Assembly (NCBI GenBank): GCA_025360005.1
Contig: JANYDA010000052.1
Location: 1 to 64,000 of the forward strand
Reading direction: 5' to 3'
DNA from: Fibrobacteria bacterium
GTDB taxonomy: Bacteria; Fibrobacterota; Fibrobacteria; UBA11236
DNA: 64,000 bases
The notes below the pieces were generated by a model. The model saw only the letters and a list, made by a program, of their open reading frames with translations. It did no database searches and was not told the DNA's origin. The position numbers and the translations under genes are program-made. Below, piece after piece: positions 53,035-61,577 of the stretch; positions within the stretch are counted from its first letter, which is position 1, and every line of letters starts with the position of its first letter.

Positions 53035-53963
53035 GCGAAAACCGGCGCCGCTTGCCCAAGCCCCTGGCTTGGGTCTTGAAGGGTTCAATCGCCATCGCTT
53101 GCGTCTTCCTGGTTATCCACAAGGTTCCCTGGGGTTCGGTCGGGCCCACCTTGCGTCAATGCAACTTCGCTTTGATAGCCCTTTCCGTGCTCTTGCAATT
53201 CGGGGTGGCGACGGCCAACGCCATGCGCTGGAAGCTCCTCTTACGACAGCCGGAACTGCCTCTGCCCAAATACCTTTATTTCGTCCTGCTCGGCCAATTC
53301 TTCAACCTCTTCCTGCCCACCTATGTGGCCGCCGAGGCCCTGAAGGTGATCGCCTTCGGGAGAAAATACGGCGGCACGCAGGCCAATATCGGCATCGCTC
53401 TCATCACCAAGCTCACGGGCATGGTCATCCAAATCCTGATGGGCGCGATAGGCTTGGCCCTCTACGCAGGCGAACTGGGCGAGCGCGGCCTTTTCAGCCG
53501 CATCCGTCCCGGCGCCGCGTCCTCGGCCATCGCCGCCGGTGTGGCCGGAGCCGCGGTCGCGGCCGTGTGGTGGTTCCGGCATAGCCTCAAAGCGCAAACC
53601 TGGTTCCGCACCATCCTGGAAATAGGAAGCGATCGCAAGCTGGTGGCCGGGACCGTGTTCTGGACCGCCTTGATCCAATTGCTGGCGGCGGGCAGCAGCT
53701 ATTGCCTGTTCCTGAGCCTATGGCCGGACACGCATTTCTGGGAAGTGGTCCTCTTCACCACCATCATTCTGGCCGTATTGTCCTTGCCGTTCGGATTCGG
53801 AGGGGTGGGTGTGCGCGAATACCTCAACCTGCTGCTCTTTACCGACGTGGGCGGCATACCGGCCCATATCACCTTCGCGGTAAACATCGTGGGATATATC
53901 CCGGTCCTGAGCGTGGCCCTGACAGGCGGCCTTTGGATGGCATTCCGGAAACTCAAAGAGTGA
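53031..53963 (+). CDS. LPG-synthase-like integral membrane protein (UPF0104)
   Basis: A 310-residue protein with about eight hydrophobic segments, of the lysylphosphatidylglycerol-synthase transmembrane superfamily. Seen: LGQFFNLFLPTYVAAEALKVIAFGR, a hallmark G-x-F/L-N-x-F-L-P motif, LITKLTGMVIQILMGAIGL, and SLPFGFGGVGVREYLNLLLF near the end. Members flip lipids or transport lipid-linked intermediates; the soluble aminoacyl-transferase domain is absent. The start is GTG 53031, overlapping the previous stop (GTGA). It likely acts with the YfhO-like protein in moving or building a surface lipid. Confidence 0.8.
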   Translation: MSENRRRLPKPLAWVLKGSIAIACVFLVIHKVPWGSVGPTLRQCNFALIALSVLLQFGVATANAMRWKLLLRQPELPLPKYLYFVLLGQFFNLFLPTYVAAEALKVIAFGRKYGGTQANIGIALITKLTGMVIQILMGAIGLALYAGELGERGLFSRIRPGAASSAIAAGVAGAAVAAVWWFRHSLKAQTWFRTILEIGSDRKLVAGTVFWTALIQLLAAGSSYCLFLSLWPDTHFWEVVLFTTIILAVLSLPFGFGGVGVREYLNLLLFTDVGGIPAHITFAVNIVGYIPVLSVALTGGLWMAFRKLKE

Positions 53964-54095
53964 AGGCGTCCGCCATAGGAACCGGGATGGCGTACCTTTC
54001 GGAACGGTCCTGAAAACCCCGTTGCGAATTCGTATTATTCCTGGTCCCGCCGCCGATTCCGGTGCGGTACGATGGAATCGGGAAGGAACCAAGCA

Positions 54096-54719
54096 ATGCT
54101 GCATCCCTTATTGCGAATAGCCCGGAAATACACGCAGTTCCTGCCGCGCAAAATGGGAGCGTTCCATTTCAACGGACGTTCCTTCCGCTATTATTGCGAC
54201 TTCTACAACCAAACCTGGATGAATGAGCGCTGCATCGAAGTGCCGCTGGCCATGGACTACGTGAAGCCGGGATCCAAGGTGCTCGAAGTGGGCCGCGTAC
54301 TCGATCATTACTACTCCTTTCCGCACGACTGCGTGGACAAGTTCGAGAAGGGCGCGCAAAACATAGACGTGGTGGATATCCGGACGGACGTCCGCTACGA
54401 CGCTATCCTCACCATCAGCACCCTGGAGCATGTAGGCTGGGATGAGGATCGCAACCCGGAAAAGATCCACCAGGCCATCGATGTCCTCAAGCGGCATCTC
54501 AAGCCGGGCGGCAAGTTGGTGGCCACCTTGCCCTCGGGTTATAACCAAAACCTGGACGCCGATCTCGCCAAGGGACGCAAGCTGTTCGACGAGCAATATT
54601 ATTTCCGGCAGACCGGCTTTGGAAATTGGGTGCAAACCCCTGCCTTCGTGCCCAGGCCTTACCTGTTCCGCGACGGGATCGCCCAATCCCTGGTCCTGGG
54701 CATCACCACGGGCCCCTGA
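54096..54719 (+). CDS. Methyltransferase-like protein with altered SAM motif
   Basis: A 207-residue protein with a class I methyltransferase layout: KVLEVGRVLDHYYSFPHD where motif I should be, then DVVDIRT (after beta-2), ILTISTLEHVGWDED (beta-4 region) and LKPGGKLVATLPSGYNQ. The glycine-rich motif lacks the second and third glycines (G-R-V-L instead of G-x-G-x-G), so SAM binding may differ or be lost. GGAAGG nine bases upstream supports ATG 54096. It lies directly before a second methyltransferase, so the two may cooperate. Confidence 0.7.
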   Translation: MLHPLLRIARKYTQFLPRKMGAFHFNGRSFRYYCDFYNQTWMNERCIEVPLAMDYVKPGSKVLEVGRVLDHYYSFPHDCVDKFEKGAQNIDVVDIRTDVRYDAILTISTLEHVGWDEDRNPEKIHQAIDVLKRHLKPGGKLVATLPSGYNQNLDADLAKGRKLFDEQYYFRQTGFGNWVQTPAFVPRPYLFRDGIAQSLVLGITTGP

Positions 54720-54747
54720 GCGGGCGCATAGGTTAAGGAGCAAGGCA

Positions 54748-55512
54748 ATGGCGGATGGAAAAGATTCGGGAAAAAGCGGACGTGGCGGCGTGGCGCTGGG
54801 CCATGACTTCAACGAGCAGCGTTACGGCCAGGTGCGCCCCAATGCGGCGGAGTCCAGCGACGATCGCGTGACCTTGATGATGAAACTGGTGGAGCGCCTG
54901 AAAAAGCAGGGAGCCGGGAGCATTCTGGACGTAGGGTGCACGGACGGGTTCCTCTCCCAGAAATTCCGTGACATGGGATTGTATACCATCGGCATCGATG
55001 CGTCCGCCTCCGCCGTGGAAACGGCGCGCGCCCGCACGGACGAAGCTTACGTGGCGGACACGGGCAAGGAAGCCCTGCCGCTGCCGAACGACAAGGTGGA
55101 ATTGATTTGGGCGGGTGAGATCATCGAGCATATATTCGATACCGAATTCTTCGTGGAAGAGCTGCTGCGCGTCACCAAGCCCGGCGGCCGGCTGGTCCTC
55201 TCCACTCCCAATCTGGGCGCCTGGATCAACCGCATCGCCCTGCTGTTGGGAACCCAGCCCTTCTTCACCGAAGTCGGCGTGCGCCAGTCCAACCAGGGAA
55301 GCTTCCTGCGCAAGGTCACCACTCCCGCGGGGCATATCCGCAATTTTACCCAGTCGTCGCTCAAAGAACTTTTGCAACGTTGCGGCTGGAAGGTCGAGTC
55401 CATGCACGGCGCCGCGCTGCTGACGGGGAAATCCGTATTATGGCTGGATAAGATCGTCAGCCATGCCTTTCCGGGCCTGGCCACGGATCTGGTTTTCGTC
55501 TGCAGGAAATAA
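54748..55512 (+). CDS. Class I SAM-dependent methyltransferase
   Basis: A 254-residue methyltransferase with motif I SILDVGCTDGFLSQKF, TIGIDASASAVETAR, IWAGEIIEHIFDTEF and VTKPGGRLVLSTPN, the standard order. AAGGAG precedes ATG 54748 by seven bases; the frame continuing upstream to 54442 is a shadow. It follows the altered methyltransferase after 28 bp. Probably modifies a sugar or lipid of the surface glycan; substrate unknown. It converges with the minus-strand GT4 gene. Confidence 0.85.
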   Translation: MADGKDSGKSGRGGVALGHDFNEQRYGQVRPNAAESSDDRVTLMMKLVERLKKQGAGSILDVGCTDGFLSQKFRDMGLYTIGIDASASAVETARARTDEAYVADTGKEALPLPNDKVELIWAGEIIEHIFDTEFFVEELLRVTKPGGRLVLSTPNLGAWINRIALLLGTQPFFTEVGVRQSNQGSFLRKVTTPAGHIRNFTQSSLKELLQRCGWKVESMHGAALLTGKSVLWLDKIVSHAFPGLATDLVFVCRK

Positions 55513-55538
55513 TGTCGCGGAAATGAGAGGGGCGGGGC

Positions 55539-56642
55539 TCAGTCCGTAAGCCATTCCGCCACCGCCGTCCGTGCCGGCGCATAGCTGAAGCGCTTGAGAA
55601 AGGCTTGGGTAACGTCGAAGTTACGCCTCCGGAATCCCGGATCCCTAAGAATGGCGTCCATGGCTCCGGCGATCGCCTCGTCGTCCTTCGGGTCCACCGC
55701 CAGGCTCAATGGTCCGGCGATTTCCCGCAATGAGGTGGTATTGGCGGTCACCACCGGGCAGCCGCAGGCCTGCGCCTCCAGCACGGGAATCCCGAAGCCC
55801 TCCGCCAGCGATGGGAATACAAACGCGTCCGCTACGTTGTAAAGAGTGGCCAAGTCCCCGTCCTTCAGTCCCTCCAGGAAGAATACCTTGTTCTTGAGCC
55901 CCATGGATGCGATGGAGGCCAGCAACGCCCGATGGTTGGAGCCGTGCAGGACCTTGCCCGCTTTCACGAAGACGGCATCGGGATGCTTTTCCAGCACCAA
56001 CCGGAAGGCCCGTAGGATGCCCGGTAGATTCTTACGCTTATCCCCCGAGCTTACATGGGCCAATACCTTTACGTCCGCGGGCAGGCCGTAGCTTGCCAGC
56101 CAGGCGGCCTTATCCACACGACGCGGCGCGAAGAGGACGCGATCACAGTCGAGCGGAACGGTCCGGATCCTTTCCGGAGCAATGCGAAAGCGCTCGCTGA
56201 TTTCCCCGCGGGAATATTCCGAGCAGGTGAGGATGAGCGGGTAATCCGCCAGACCCCGGTACAAGGTGCGCGCCAAAAGGCTGTCCGCCCAGGAATCAGG
56301 ATGCGTGAGATAGAAGATATCGAATGCGAAGATGCCCGCCCGCGGCACGCGCAGGCAAGCCAGGTTCTGGGTTTCCAAAAAGCTTTTCCGGAAAGGCGGG
56401 ATCCGGCCCCGAAAACTCAGAGTGAAAACGCTTTTCCCCGCCGCACGGAAGCCCTTGGCCAAGCGCTCCGGTTCCGCGCCGGGCCGCCGCAATTCCAGGC
56501 AACCGTTCTGGCGGTTGAGTACCGCCTGGACCACGTCGGGGCGATCGGCCAGATGGGCCTGCAGGATATGGCTTACCCGGCCGGCGCCGGTTGCGGCCGA
56601 CATACCCACGCCTATGAAAGCCGACTTGCCGGCGGGATCCAC
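55539..56642 (-). CDS. Glycosyltransferase family 4 protein
   Basis: A GT-B enzyme of about 367 residues. N-terminal strand FIGVGMSAATGAGRVSHIL; C-terminal sugar-nucleotide half with HVSSGDKRKNLPGILRAFRL, then NVADAFVFPSLAEGFGIPVL with the E-x7-E motif and EAQACGCPVVTANTTSLREI. I set the start at GTG 56642, four bases after the methyltransferase stop, because the frame to 56732 runs into that gene and the first strand begins just after. ATG 56603 would cut the first strand. Donor and acceptor unknown. Third gene of a minus-strand trio. Confidence 0.8.
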   Translation of the reverse strand: MDPAGKSAFIGVGMSAATGAGRVSHILQAHLADRPDVVQAVLNRQNGCLELRRPGAEPERLAKGFRAAGKSVFTLSFRGRIPPFRKSFLETQNLACLRVPRAGIFAFDIFYLTHPDSWADSLLARTLYRGLADYPLILTCSEYSRGEISERFRIAPERIRTVPLDCDRVLFAPRRVDKAAWLASYGLPADVKVLAHVSSGDKRKNLPGILRAFRLVLEKHPDAVFVKAGKVLHGSNHRALLASIASMGLKNKVFFLEGLKDGDLATLYNVADAFVFPSLAEGFGIPVLEAQACGCPVVTANTTSLREIAGPLSLAVDPKDDEAIAGAMDAILRDPGFRRRNFDVTQAFLKRFSYAPARTAVAEWLTD

Positions 56643-56646
56643 CGGC

Positions 56647-57237
56647 TCAAACCTTTTCGAGGAGGAAACGGAGTTCGCCGAATCCGCCCACGTAGCGGGC
56701 CCACAAACGCTCGCAAAGCCTGATATGGGCATTGGCCGCCGTATCCAGCAACCAGCGGATGGAGTTGGTAAGCCAGGGAAGGATCTTGTAAGAGTTTACG
56801 TCCGCATTGCCCAGGAAATTGATCCGTTTGCTCAGGATCCGGAAATGGCTGGTAAAGCCGTAGTTCTGATGGTAGCCGGGGATCCAGTAATCGAAAGTCA
56901 CTGAAGTGAAGGGGCGGATATGGGTGGGATCGTCCCAGAAGCTGAAGGAAGACGCGTGGGGAACGCGGATATGCAGGAGGCCTCCGGGCTTAAGCACGCG
57001 GTGGAACTCGTCCATCAATCGCACGAAGTCCACGTGCTCGAGGACATGGTATACGTGGATGGCCGCCACCGTCCCGGCACGGAAGGGAAGCGCGGGGGCT
57101 TCCAGGTCCGCGATCACCTCGGTAACACCCACGTTAACCTGATCCACGCCTATGGTCCCGGGAATGCGCATCCCCCCGCAGCCGAGATTGATCTTGAGGC
57201 CGCCCACGGCATGCTTGTTTTCCACGTTCACGGCCAT
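56647..57237 (-). CDS. Type-11-like SAM methyltransferase
   Basis: A 196-residue methyltransferase. Motif I region KINLGCGGMRIPGTIGVDQ, then EVIADLEAPALPF, IHVYHVLEHVDFVRLMDEFH and LKPGGLLHIRVPH. This is the short form seen in glycan clusters. The C-terminus is rich in aromatic residues. It lies 4 bp before the GT4 gene and 9 bp after the other GT4 gene, so the three are one operon. Likely adds a methyl group to a sugar in the same glycan. Confidence 0.8.
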   Translation of the reverse strand: MAVNVENKHAVGGLKINLGCGGMRIPGTIGVDQVNVGVTEVIADLEAPALPFRAGTVAAIHVYHVLEHVDFVRLMDEFHRVLKPGGLLHIRVPHASSFSFWDDPTHIRPFTSVTFDYWIPGYHQNYGFTSHFRILSKRINFLGNADVNSYKILPWLTNSIRWLLDTAANAHIRLCERLWARYVGGFGELRFLLEKV

Positions 57238-57246
57238 GCCCTTAGT

Positions 57247-58395
57247 TTATAAAAGCGGCGCCGGTTGCGTAAAGCCATCCGCTATCCACCGCTTTTCCTT
57301 TTCCGCAATCGCGTCCCAGTTGAAACCTTTGGCCCATTCCCGCCCCCCCTGGCCCAACCGGCGCCGCAGAACCGCATCCCCCATCAGTATCCGCAAACCG
57401 GCCCGCAGCGCATCCGCATCGCCTACCGGCACCACCAGCGCGGAAATATCTTTCTTAACGCTGGCGCGGAATCCGTCCGTGTCCGTGACCAACACGGGCT
57501 TGCCGGCCGCGTTCGCTTCCAGCGCGGCGATGCCGAAACCCTCGAAGCGGGAGGGGCTGACCAGGAACTGGCAGCCGGAAAGGAGTTCGCGTTTTGCGGA
57601 CTCGGAGACATTGGGCCTCAGATCCACGCGCCCGGCGCATTCCGGCGGGATCAACCGGCGCACTTTCTCCAGTTCCTCCTGGGTGGCCTTGCCCGCCAAC
57701 ACCAGACGGGGAATGCGTTCCGGATCCCCGGCTTCGGCCGCGGTCGCGTCCCGATATCCGGCAAGCAGCAGGTCCAGGCCCTTCATATGGATATCGAAGC
57801 GCCCCAGGAAAAGAAGGTAGGATGGCCGGGTTTCCAGGGAAGGAAGGTCCAACAGGGCGGAGTCGATGCTGTTGGAGGTGATCAGCACCCGCGCCTTGGG
57901 ATTGAGCTTGAGGATGCGCTCGGCCACGCTGCCGTTGGACACGATGAAGTTCCGGCCCAGACGGAGCATCAGGGACTCCAGTCCCAGCGGGATCATTCCC
58001 AGCAGGCCGAACTTCTTCACGGAGTCGCCGGCTACTATGTGGTGCAGCACTCCAAAGTAACGCCTGGGACGCAAAGCTCCGGAAAGGACGGGGGCGAAAG
58101 CGGAAAGACTGTTCCCGATGCGATCGGCCGAGTCGAAAAGGATGCGGAGGTTTGCCATCAGGCCGAAACTGATCCGGCAGGCCAGGTTGCTTTTGCCCCA
58201 GCCCAATCCGCGGATGCGGACGCCCGACGCCGACTCGGCAACGAATCCGGGAAACCGGCCCACGTAAAGGGTGGTATCCCAGTTCGAGGCATAGCGTTTC
58301 AATGCCTCCAAGTCCCGCAATGCGCCGCCGCCGGCGCACCACGGATTCCTCAGGCTGTCATAGGAGTAATAGGAAAGCGTGGGTTTGTCCGGCAT
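57247..58395 (-). CDS. Glycosyltransferase family 4 protein
   Basis: A GT-B enzyme of 382 residues, with SYYSYDSLRNPWCAGGGALRDLEAL near the N-terminus and LLFLGRFDIHMKGLDLLLAGYRD plus VSPSRFEGFGIAALEANAAGKPVLVTD (E-x7-E region) in the C-terminal half. I used ATG 58395; the preceding codon at 58398 is GTG. It heads the minus-strand GT4-methyltransferase-GT4 trio. Specificity unknown. Confidence 0.85.
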   Translation of the reverse strand: MPDKPTLSYYSYDSLRNPWCAGGGALRDLEALKRYASNWDTTLYVGRFPGFVAESASGVRIRGLGWGKSNLACRISFGLMANLRILFDSADRIGNSLSAFAPVLSGALRPRRYFGVLHHIVAGDSVKKFGLLGMIPLGLESLMLRLGRNFIVSNGSVAERILKLNPKARVLITSNSIDSALLDLPSLETRPSYLLFLGRFDIHMKGLDLLLAGYRDATAAEAGDPERIPRLVLAGKATQEELEKVRRLIPPECAGRVDLRPNVSESAKRELLSGCQFLVSPSRFEGFGIAALEANAAGKPVLVTDTDGFRASVKKDISALVVPVGDADALRAGLRILMGDAVLRRRLGQGGREWAKGFNWDAIAEKEKRWIADGFTQPAPLL

Positions 58396-58440
58396 CACCT
58401 GGCTGGCAAGGTAAAAAACCGCCGCGCCCCGACCAATCTC

Positions 58441-61257
58441 TTAGCGCGATTCCAGGTTAACCGTTTCCGCGGCCGCGGGGGCTCCGTCGATCCAGGCTCG
58501 GAGCCAGAGCAGTCCCTGGGGCAAATCCCTGGAGGGAACGGAGGCCTTGGCGGGCGCAGCCGCCCAAGATCGCGAAAATACCCGGCGGCCTTGCGCGTCG
58601 AACACGTCCAGACGCAAGGGTCTTCCGGCCTTGGCCGCCACCACCAAATCCGCTCCGGCATAGGAGAGGAAGGCATGTCGTGCCCCCGTTTTCCCATCTG
58701 CCGGACTTGAGCCCAGAGGCTTACTGGTGATTCCCGCCCCCGAAAAACGGCCTTCGTCCAGATAGGCGGAAACCAGGGTCAACCCAGATCCGGAAACGCC
58801 CTGCTTATGGACCGCCTCGATGTCCAGGAAATCCACCTGGTCTTCGTCGACATCGTCGCTTGTGGAAAGCACGACGGAGAGCCTCCCCTTTGCGGGATCA
58901 TACACCGATGTTATGCGCGCGCCTTGCACCCCAGAGGTGATGCTCGGAATATCCGTGATGCCATCGGCCACCTGGAAAGCCAGCTCCCCGGACAACAATC
59001 CCATGAGGGACTTGCCGGCAAGACGATATCGGTAGCGCGATCCACTGATAAGCTCGGGGGCTTGCAGGAATAACGATGAACCGCCGGCTGCGCCCGCTTT
59101 CGCCAATCCCCGCTTAAGGGCGGGCATTCCCGCGGCCTTGGCCTCTTCCACGGGGAACCTTCCTATCCACCCCATGCCGTACTGGAACACCAAAGCCGCA
59201 TCGTAGCTGGTGATTTCCCCGTTGCCGCTTACATCGGCCACGGCCTTGGTGAAGTCCGGATAATCGGGATCCGGCAAAGCCATCTTGCCCACCACGTAGT
59301 CGATTATCTTCTGCGCGTCGAAAAGATCCACCTCGCCGTTTCCGGTGACGTCCCCATAGCGGACGGAAGGCTTGGAAACCGTGATCCGACCAGGAACATT
59401 GGTCGCGTGAATGATCCCGCCGTCATCGAATTTTACGTCGGCCAGATCCAAGGATGATGACGCGCCCGTAGCCGCATCCGAGTTGATCCGGAACCCAAAT
59501 CGGACCAGCTCTCCCTCCCCATACCCCAGCGGCTTGACGCCGCCGCCCATGGCCACCGTCGCCTCATCAGGCCGGGTCTGCTTCCAATCCAGCAGGGGCC
59601 AACCCTTAGCCAAGCCGCTATCCGCTTTTACCGCCAAGAGGGTTACCACGGCGGGATCGTATTCGAGATAAAACTGCGCGGCGGAAATGGAATCCGCTTC
59701 GAAATTGGACAGGTAAAGCGGCACCCATACGGTATCCCCCGCGGTTCCAAAATGCGATTTCATGCCCAGGTTCACTTCATGGACCTTAGGCCGTAACTCG
59801 GCCGCCATGGCGGCGATGGTATCCGCATCCAAGGCATAATTCCAGATGCTGACTTCGTCCATGTCGCCCCGGAATTTGAAGTCAATGGGCACGAACGCGC
59901 AGTCCCCCAGTAACAGATCCTGAGTCGTTGAAGTCACGGCGTCTATGCTCACGGCACGGATGGCATCCAAGACGCCGTCCACGTAGATGCGGAAAACCCT
60001 GTCCTTGAAGGTTGCGGCGATATGACGCCATTTGCCCAAGGTGACTTGGGTCTTGCCCAGGGCTATGTAGTCCCAGCGGCTGGTGAAATTATCCCTTACG
60101 TCCGATTGGACCACTCCAGGGGGTACGGGATGGCCTTCGATTTCGTGGATGCGACTGGGGATCATCAGACGGTAATTCCATTGATCCCCACCCGGCGCGA
60201 CCCTGTCTATTATCGCCTGATCATGGGTTTTTTCATCGGTGCGAACCCAGGCCTGCAAGGTGAACTCCGGCGTGTTCATATCCGGCGAAAAAGGCACCCG
60301 CACGAGGTTGTCAATTCCGTTGAAGTGCAGCGCATTGCCCTTGACTCCCGCGGTCCATGCCGCTCCCGTGATGGTTCCATTATGGCCATTGCCGCTCTTA
60401 TCGTAAAGCACCGCTCCAGAGGTTTGATCGAAATCGTAATGGACGATCAAGGATTTGCGCGGCACCGAGGGTCTTTGATATCGACCGAAATCGGCGACCA
60501 CGGCGCTGTCGGACCACGCGTGATCATAAATGCGCACCTCGTCGAGACTGCCCCTCAGGAAATAACTTCCTTGCCCGTAGTCAGACGCGCCCAGGGTGAG
60601 CGGCTCACTGTCTCCGGCCAGCGGGGAGGCGGGGGCGATGCGGGATCCGTCCGGTTTCCCGTCTACATATACGAGCAGCTTGCCGGGCTTATAGATGCCG
60701 ACCACTTGATGCCACGCTCCGTCGCATACATCGGTATGCCCCACAGCAAAGGTCGATTCCGGAACCGATGAATTCCAATATCCGGGAACCACGCGCCCCG
60801 CAGGCGTCCCCCAACCATCGCCTACGGATCCGGAAAGATGCATGCGGAGGTCGATAGGCGAGCCTTCGGGGGGTTGCCGGCTGATCAGAGCTTGATGATC
60901 AGAGTTATACAGCGTCTTGACCCAGCAGTTCAGGGTCCACTCCTTCAGGGCAAGCCTGGGATTGAACGGGATAGTAACACGCGAGCTACCATCGAAAACC
61001 ATGGCTTGGCCGGATACGCCCGTCTCCCAACCGGCATTGCCGGAAACGGTTCCGTTCAAGCCATGGCCCGAGGCGTCCATCACCGAATCCGAGGGCCCGC
61101 CATCGAACCCCCAGTAGCCCACCAGGCCGGCGGTATCCAGCGGCGCTGCCGCCCCAGCGTTTCCCGGGCAAAAGGCAATGACCAATAATAACACGGCCGA
61201 TAATCCGGCATAACGCGTCATGGCAGGCCGTATAGCGGCGTTTAATTTAGAGCCCAT
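58441..61257 (-). CDS. LamG-cohesin-dockerin protein with type IX-like C-terminal tail
   Basis: A 938-residue secreted protein. Signal peptide about 1-36 (GLSAVLLLVIAFCPGNAGA). Two LamG domains follow (about 45-255 and 270-475). A cohesin-like domain runs about 493-630 (FGTAGDTVWVPLYLSNFEA, then AAQFYLEYDPAVVTLLAVKA). A type I dockerin at about 634-699 has two calcium-loop repeats, DVTGNGEVDLFDA and DVSGNGEITSYDA. About 727-838 looks like a second cohesin-type sandwich. Residues 860-938 resemble a type IX secretion sorting tail (LRLDVFDAQGRRVF, then DLPQGLLWLR). I started at ATG 61257 with GGGAG four bases upstream. Likely exported and possibly surface-anchored, binding glycans or partners through cohesin-dockerin contacts; these roles are inferred. 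Confidence 0.85.
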   Translation of the reverse strand: MGSKLNAAIRPAMTRYAGLSAVLLLVIAFCPGNAGAAAPLDTAGLVGYWGFDGGPSDSVMDASGHGLNGTVSGNAGWETGVSGQAMVFDGSSRVTIPFNPRLALKEWTLNCWVKTLYNSDHQALISRQPPEGSPIDLRMHLSGSVGDGWGTPAGRVVPGYWNSSVPESTFAVGHTDVCDGAWHQVVGIYKPGKLLVYVDGKPDGSRIAPASPLAGDSEPLTLGASDYGQGSYFLRGSLDEVRIYDHAWSDSAVVADFGRYQRPSVPRKSLIVHYDFDQTSGAVLYDKSGNGHNGTITGAAWTAGVKGNALHFNGIDNLVRVPFSPDMNTPEFTLQAWVRTDEKTHDQAIIDRVAPGGDQWNYRLMIPSRIHEIEGHPVPPGVVQSDVRDNFTSRWDYIALGKTQVTLGKWRHIAATFKDRVFRIYVDGVLDAIRAVSIDAVTSTTQDLLLGDCAFVPIDFKFRGDMDEVSIWNYALDADTIAAMAAELRPKVHEVNLGMKSHFGTAGDTVWVPLYLSNFEADSISAAQFYLEYDPAVVTLLAVKADSGLAKGWPLLDWKQTRPDEATVAMGGGVKPLGYGEGELVRFGFRINSDAATGASSSLDLADVKFDDGGIIHATNVPGRITVSKPSVRYGDVTGNGEVDLFDAQKIIDYVVGKMALPDPDYPDFTKAVADVSGNGEITSYDAALVFQYGMGWIGRFPVEEAKAAGMPALKRGLAKAGAAGGSSLFLQAPELISGSRYRYRLAGKSLMGLLSGELAFQVADGITDIPSITSGVQGARITSVYDPAKGRLSVVLSTSDDVDEDQVDFLDIEAVHKQGVSGSGLTLVSAYLDEGRFSGAGITSKPLGSSPADGKTGARHAFLSYAGADLVVAAKAGRPLRLDVFDAQGRRVFSRSWAAAPAKASVPSRDLPQGLLWLRAWIDGAPAAAETVNLESR

Positions 61258-61577
61258 AGAACTCCCTATTTCAAGTGCAAGCGCGCCCCTAAATAATAAC
61301 CCACTTACAGATGCCTGCAAATGGTTTTCCGGGACGCTTCCCGAAACCATTGCCGTCTCCAGCCCCCATCCACGCAAAGAGAACTAGAGACGCGCTGGAC
61401 AATCGCAATTGCCGTGCCGGGGCCACAAGCGCAAGAAAGGAATGGGAAAGCGTATGGTACCGCGCCTGGTGGTCAAAAGCGCATCAGCATCCCATCCCGG
61501 CATTCTGAGGTCCCGAAAGCGGGACTCTCGATGTCAAAAGGGAGAGTAAAGATTTTTGGGTTCTCCAACGAGTTCCA
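61258..61577. other. Intergenic region with a long hairpin
   Basis: A 320-bp gap between two minus-strand LamG genes. It contains a stem-loop at 61320-61351 and a smaller GTCCCG/CGGGAC stem near 61512-61527 with an AAAG loop. Neither is followed by a T run, so they do not look like plain intrinsic terminators. No frame here looks coding. Confidence 0.4.
61320..61351. repeat. Stem-loop (8 bp plus 5 bp) between LamG genes
   Basis: AATGGTTT at 61320 pairs with AAACCATT at 61344-61351, and inside it CGGGA pairs with TCCCG past a two-base bulge. Function unknown; it may influence mRNA stability between the two genes or be a small dispersed repeat. Confidence 0.5.
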
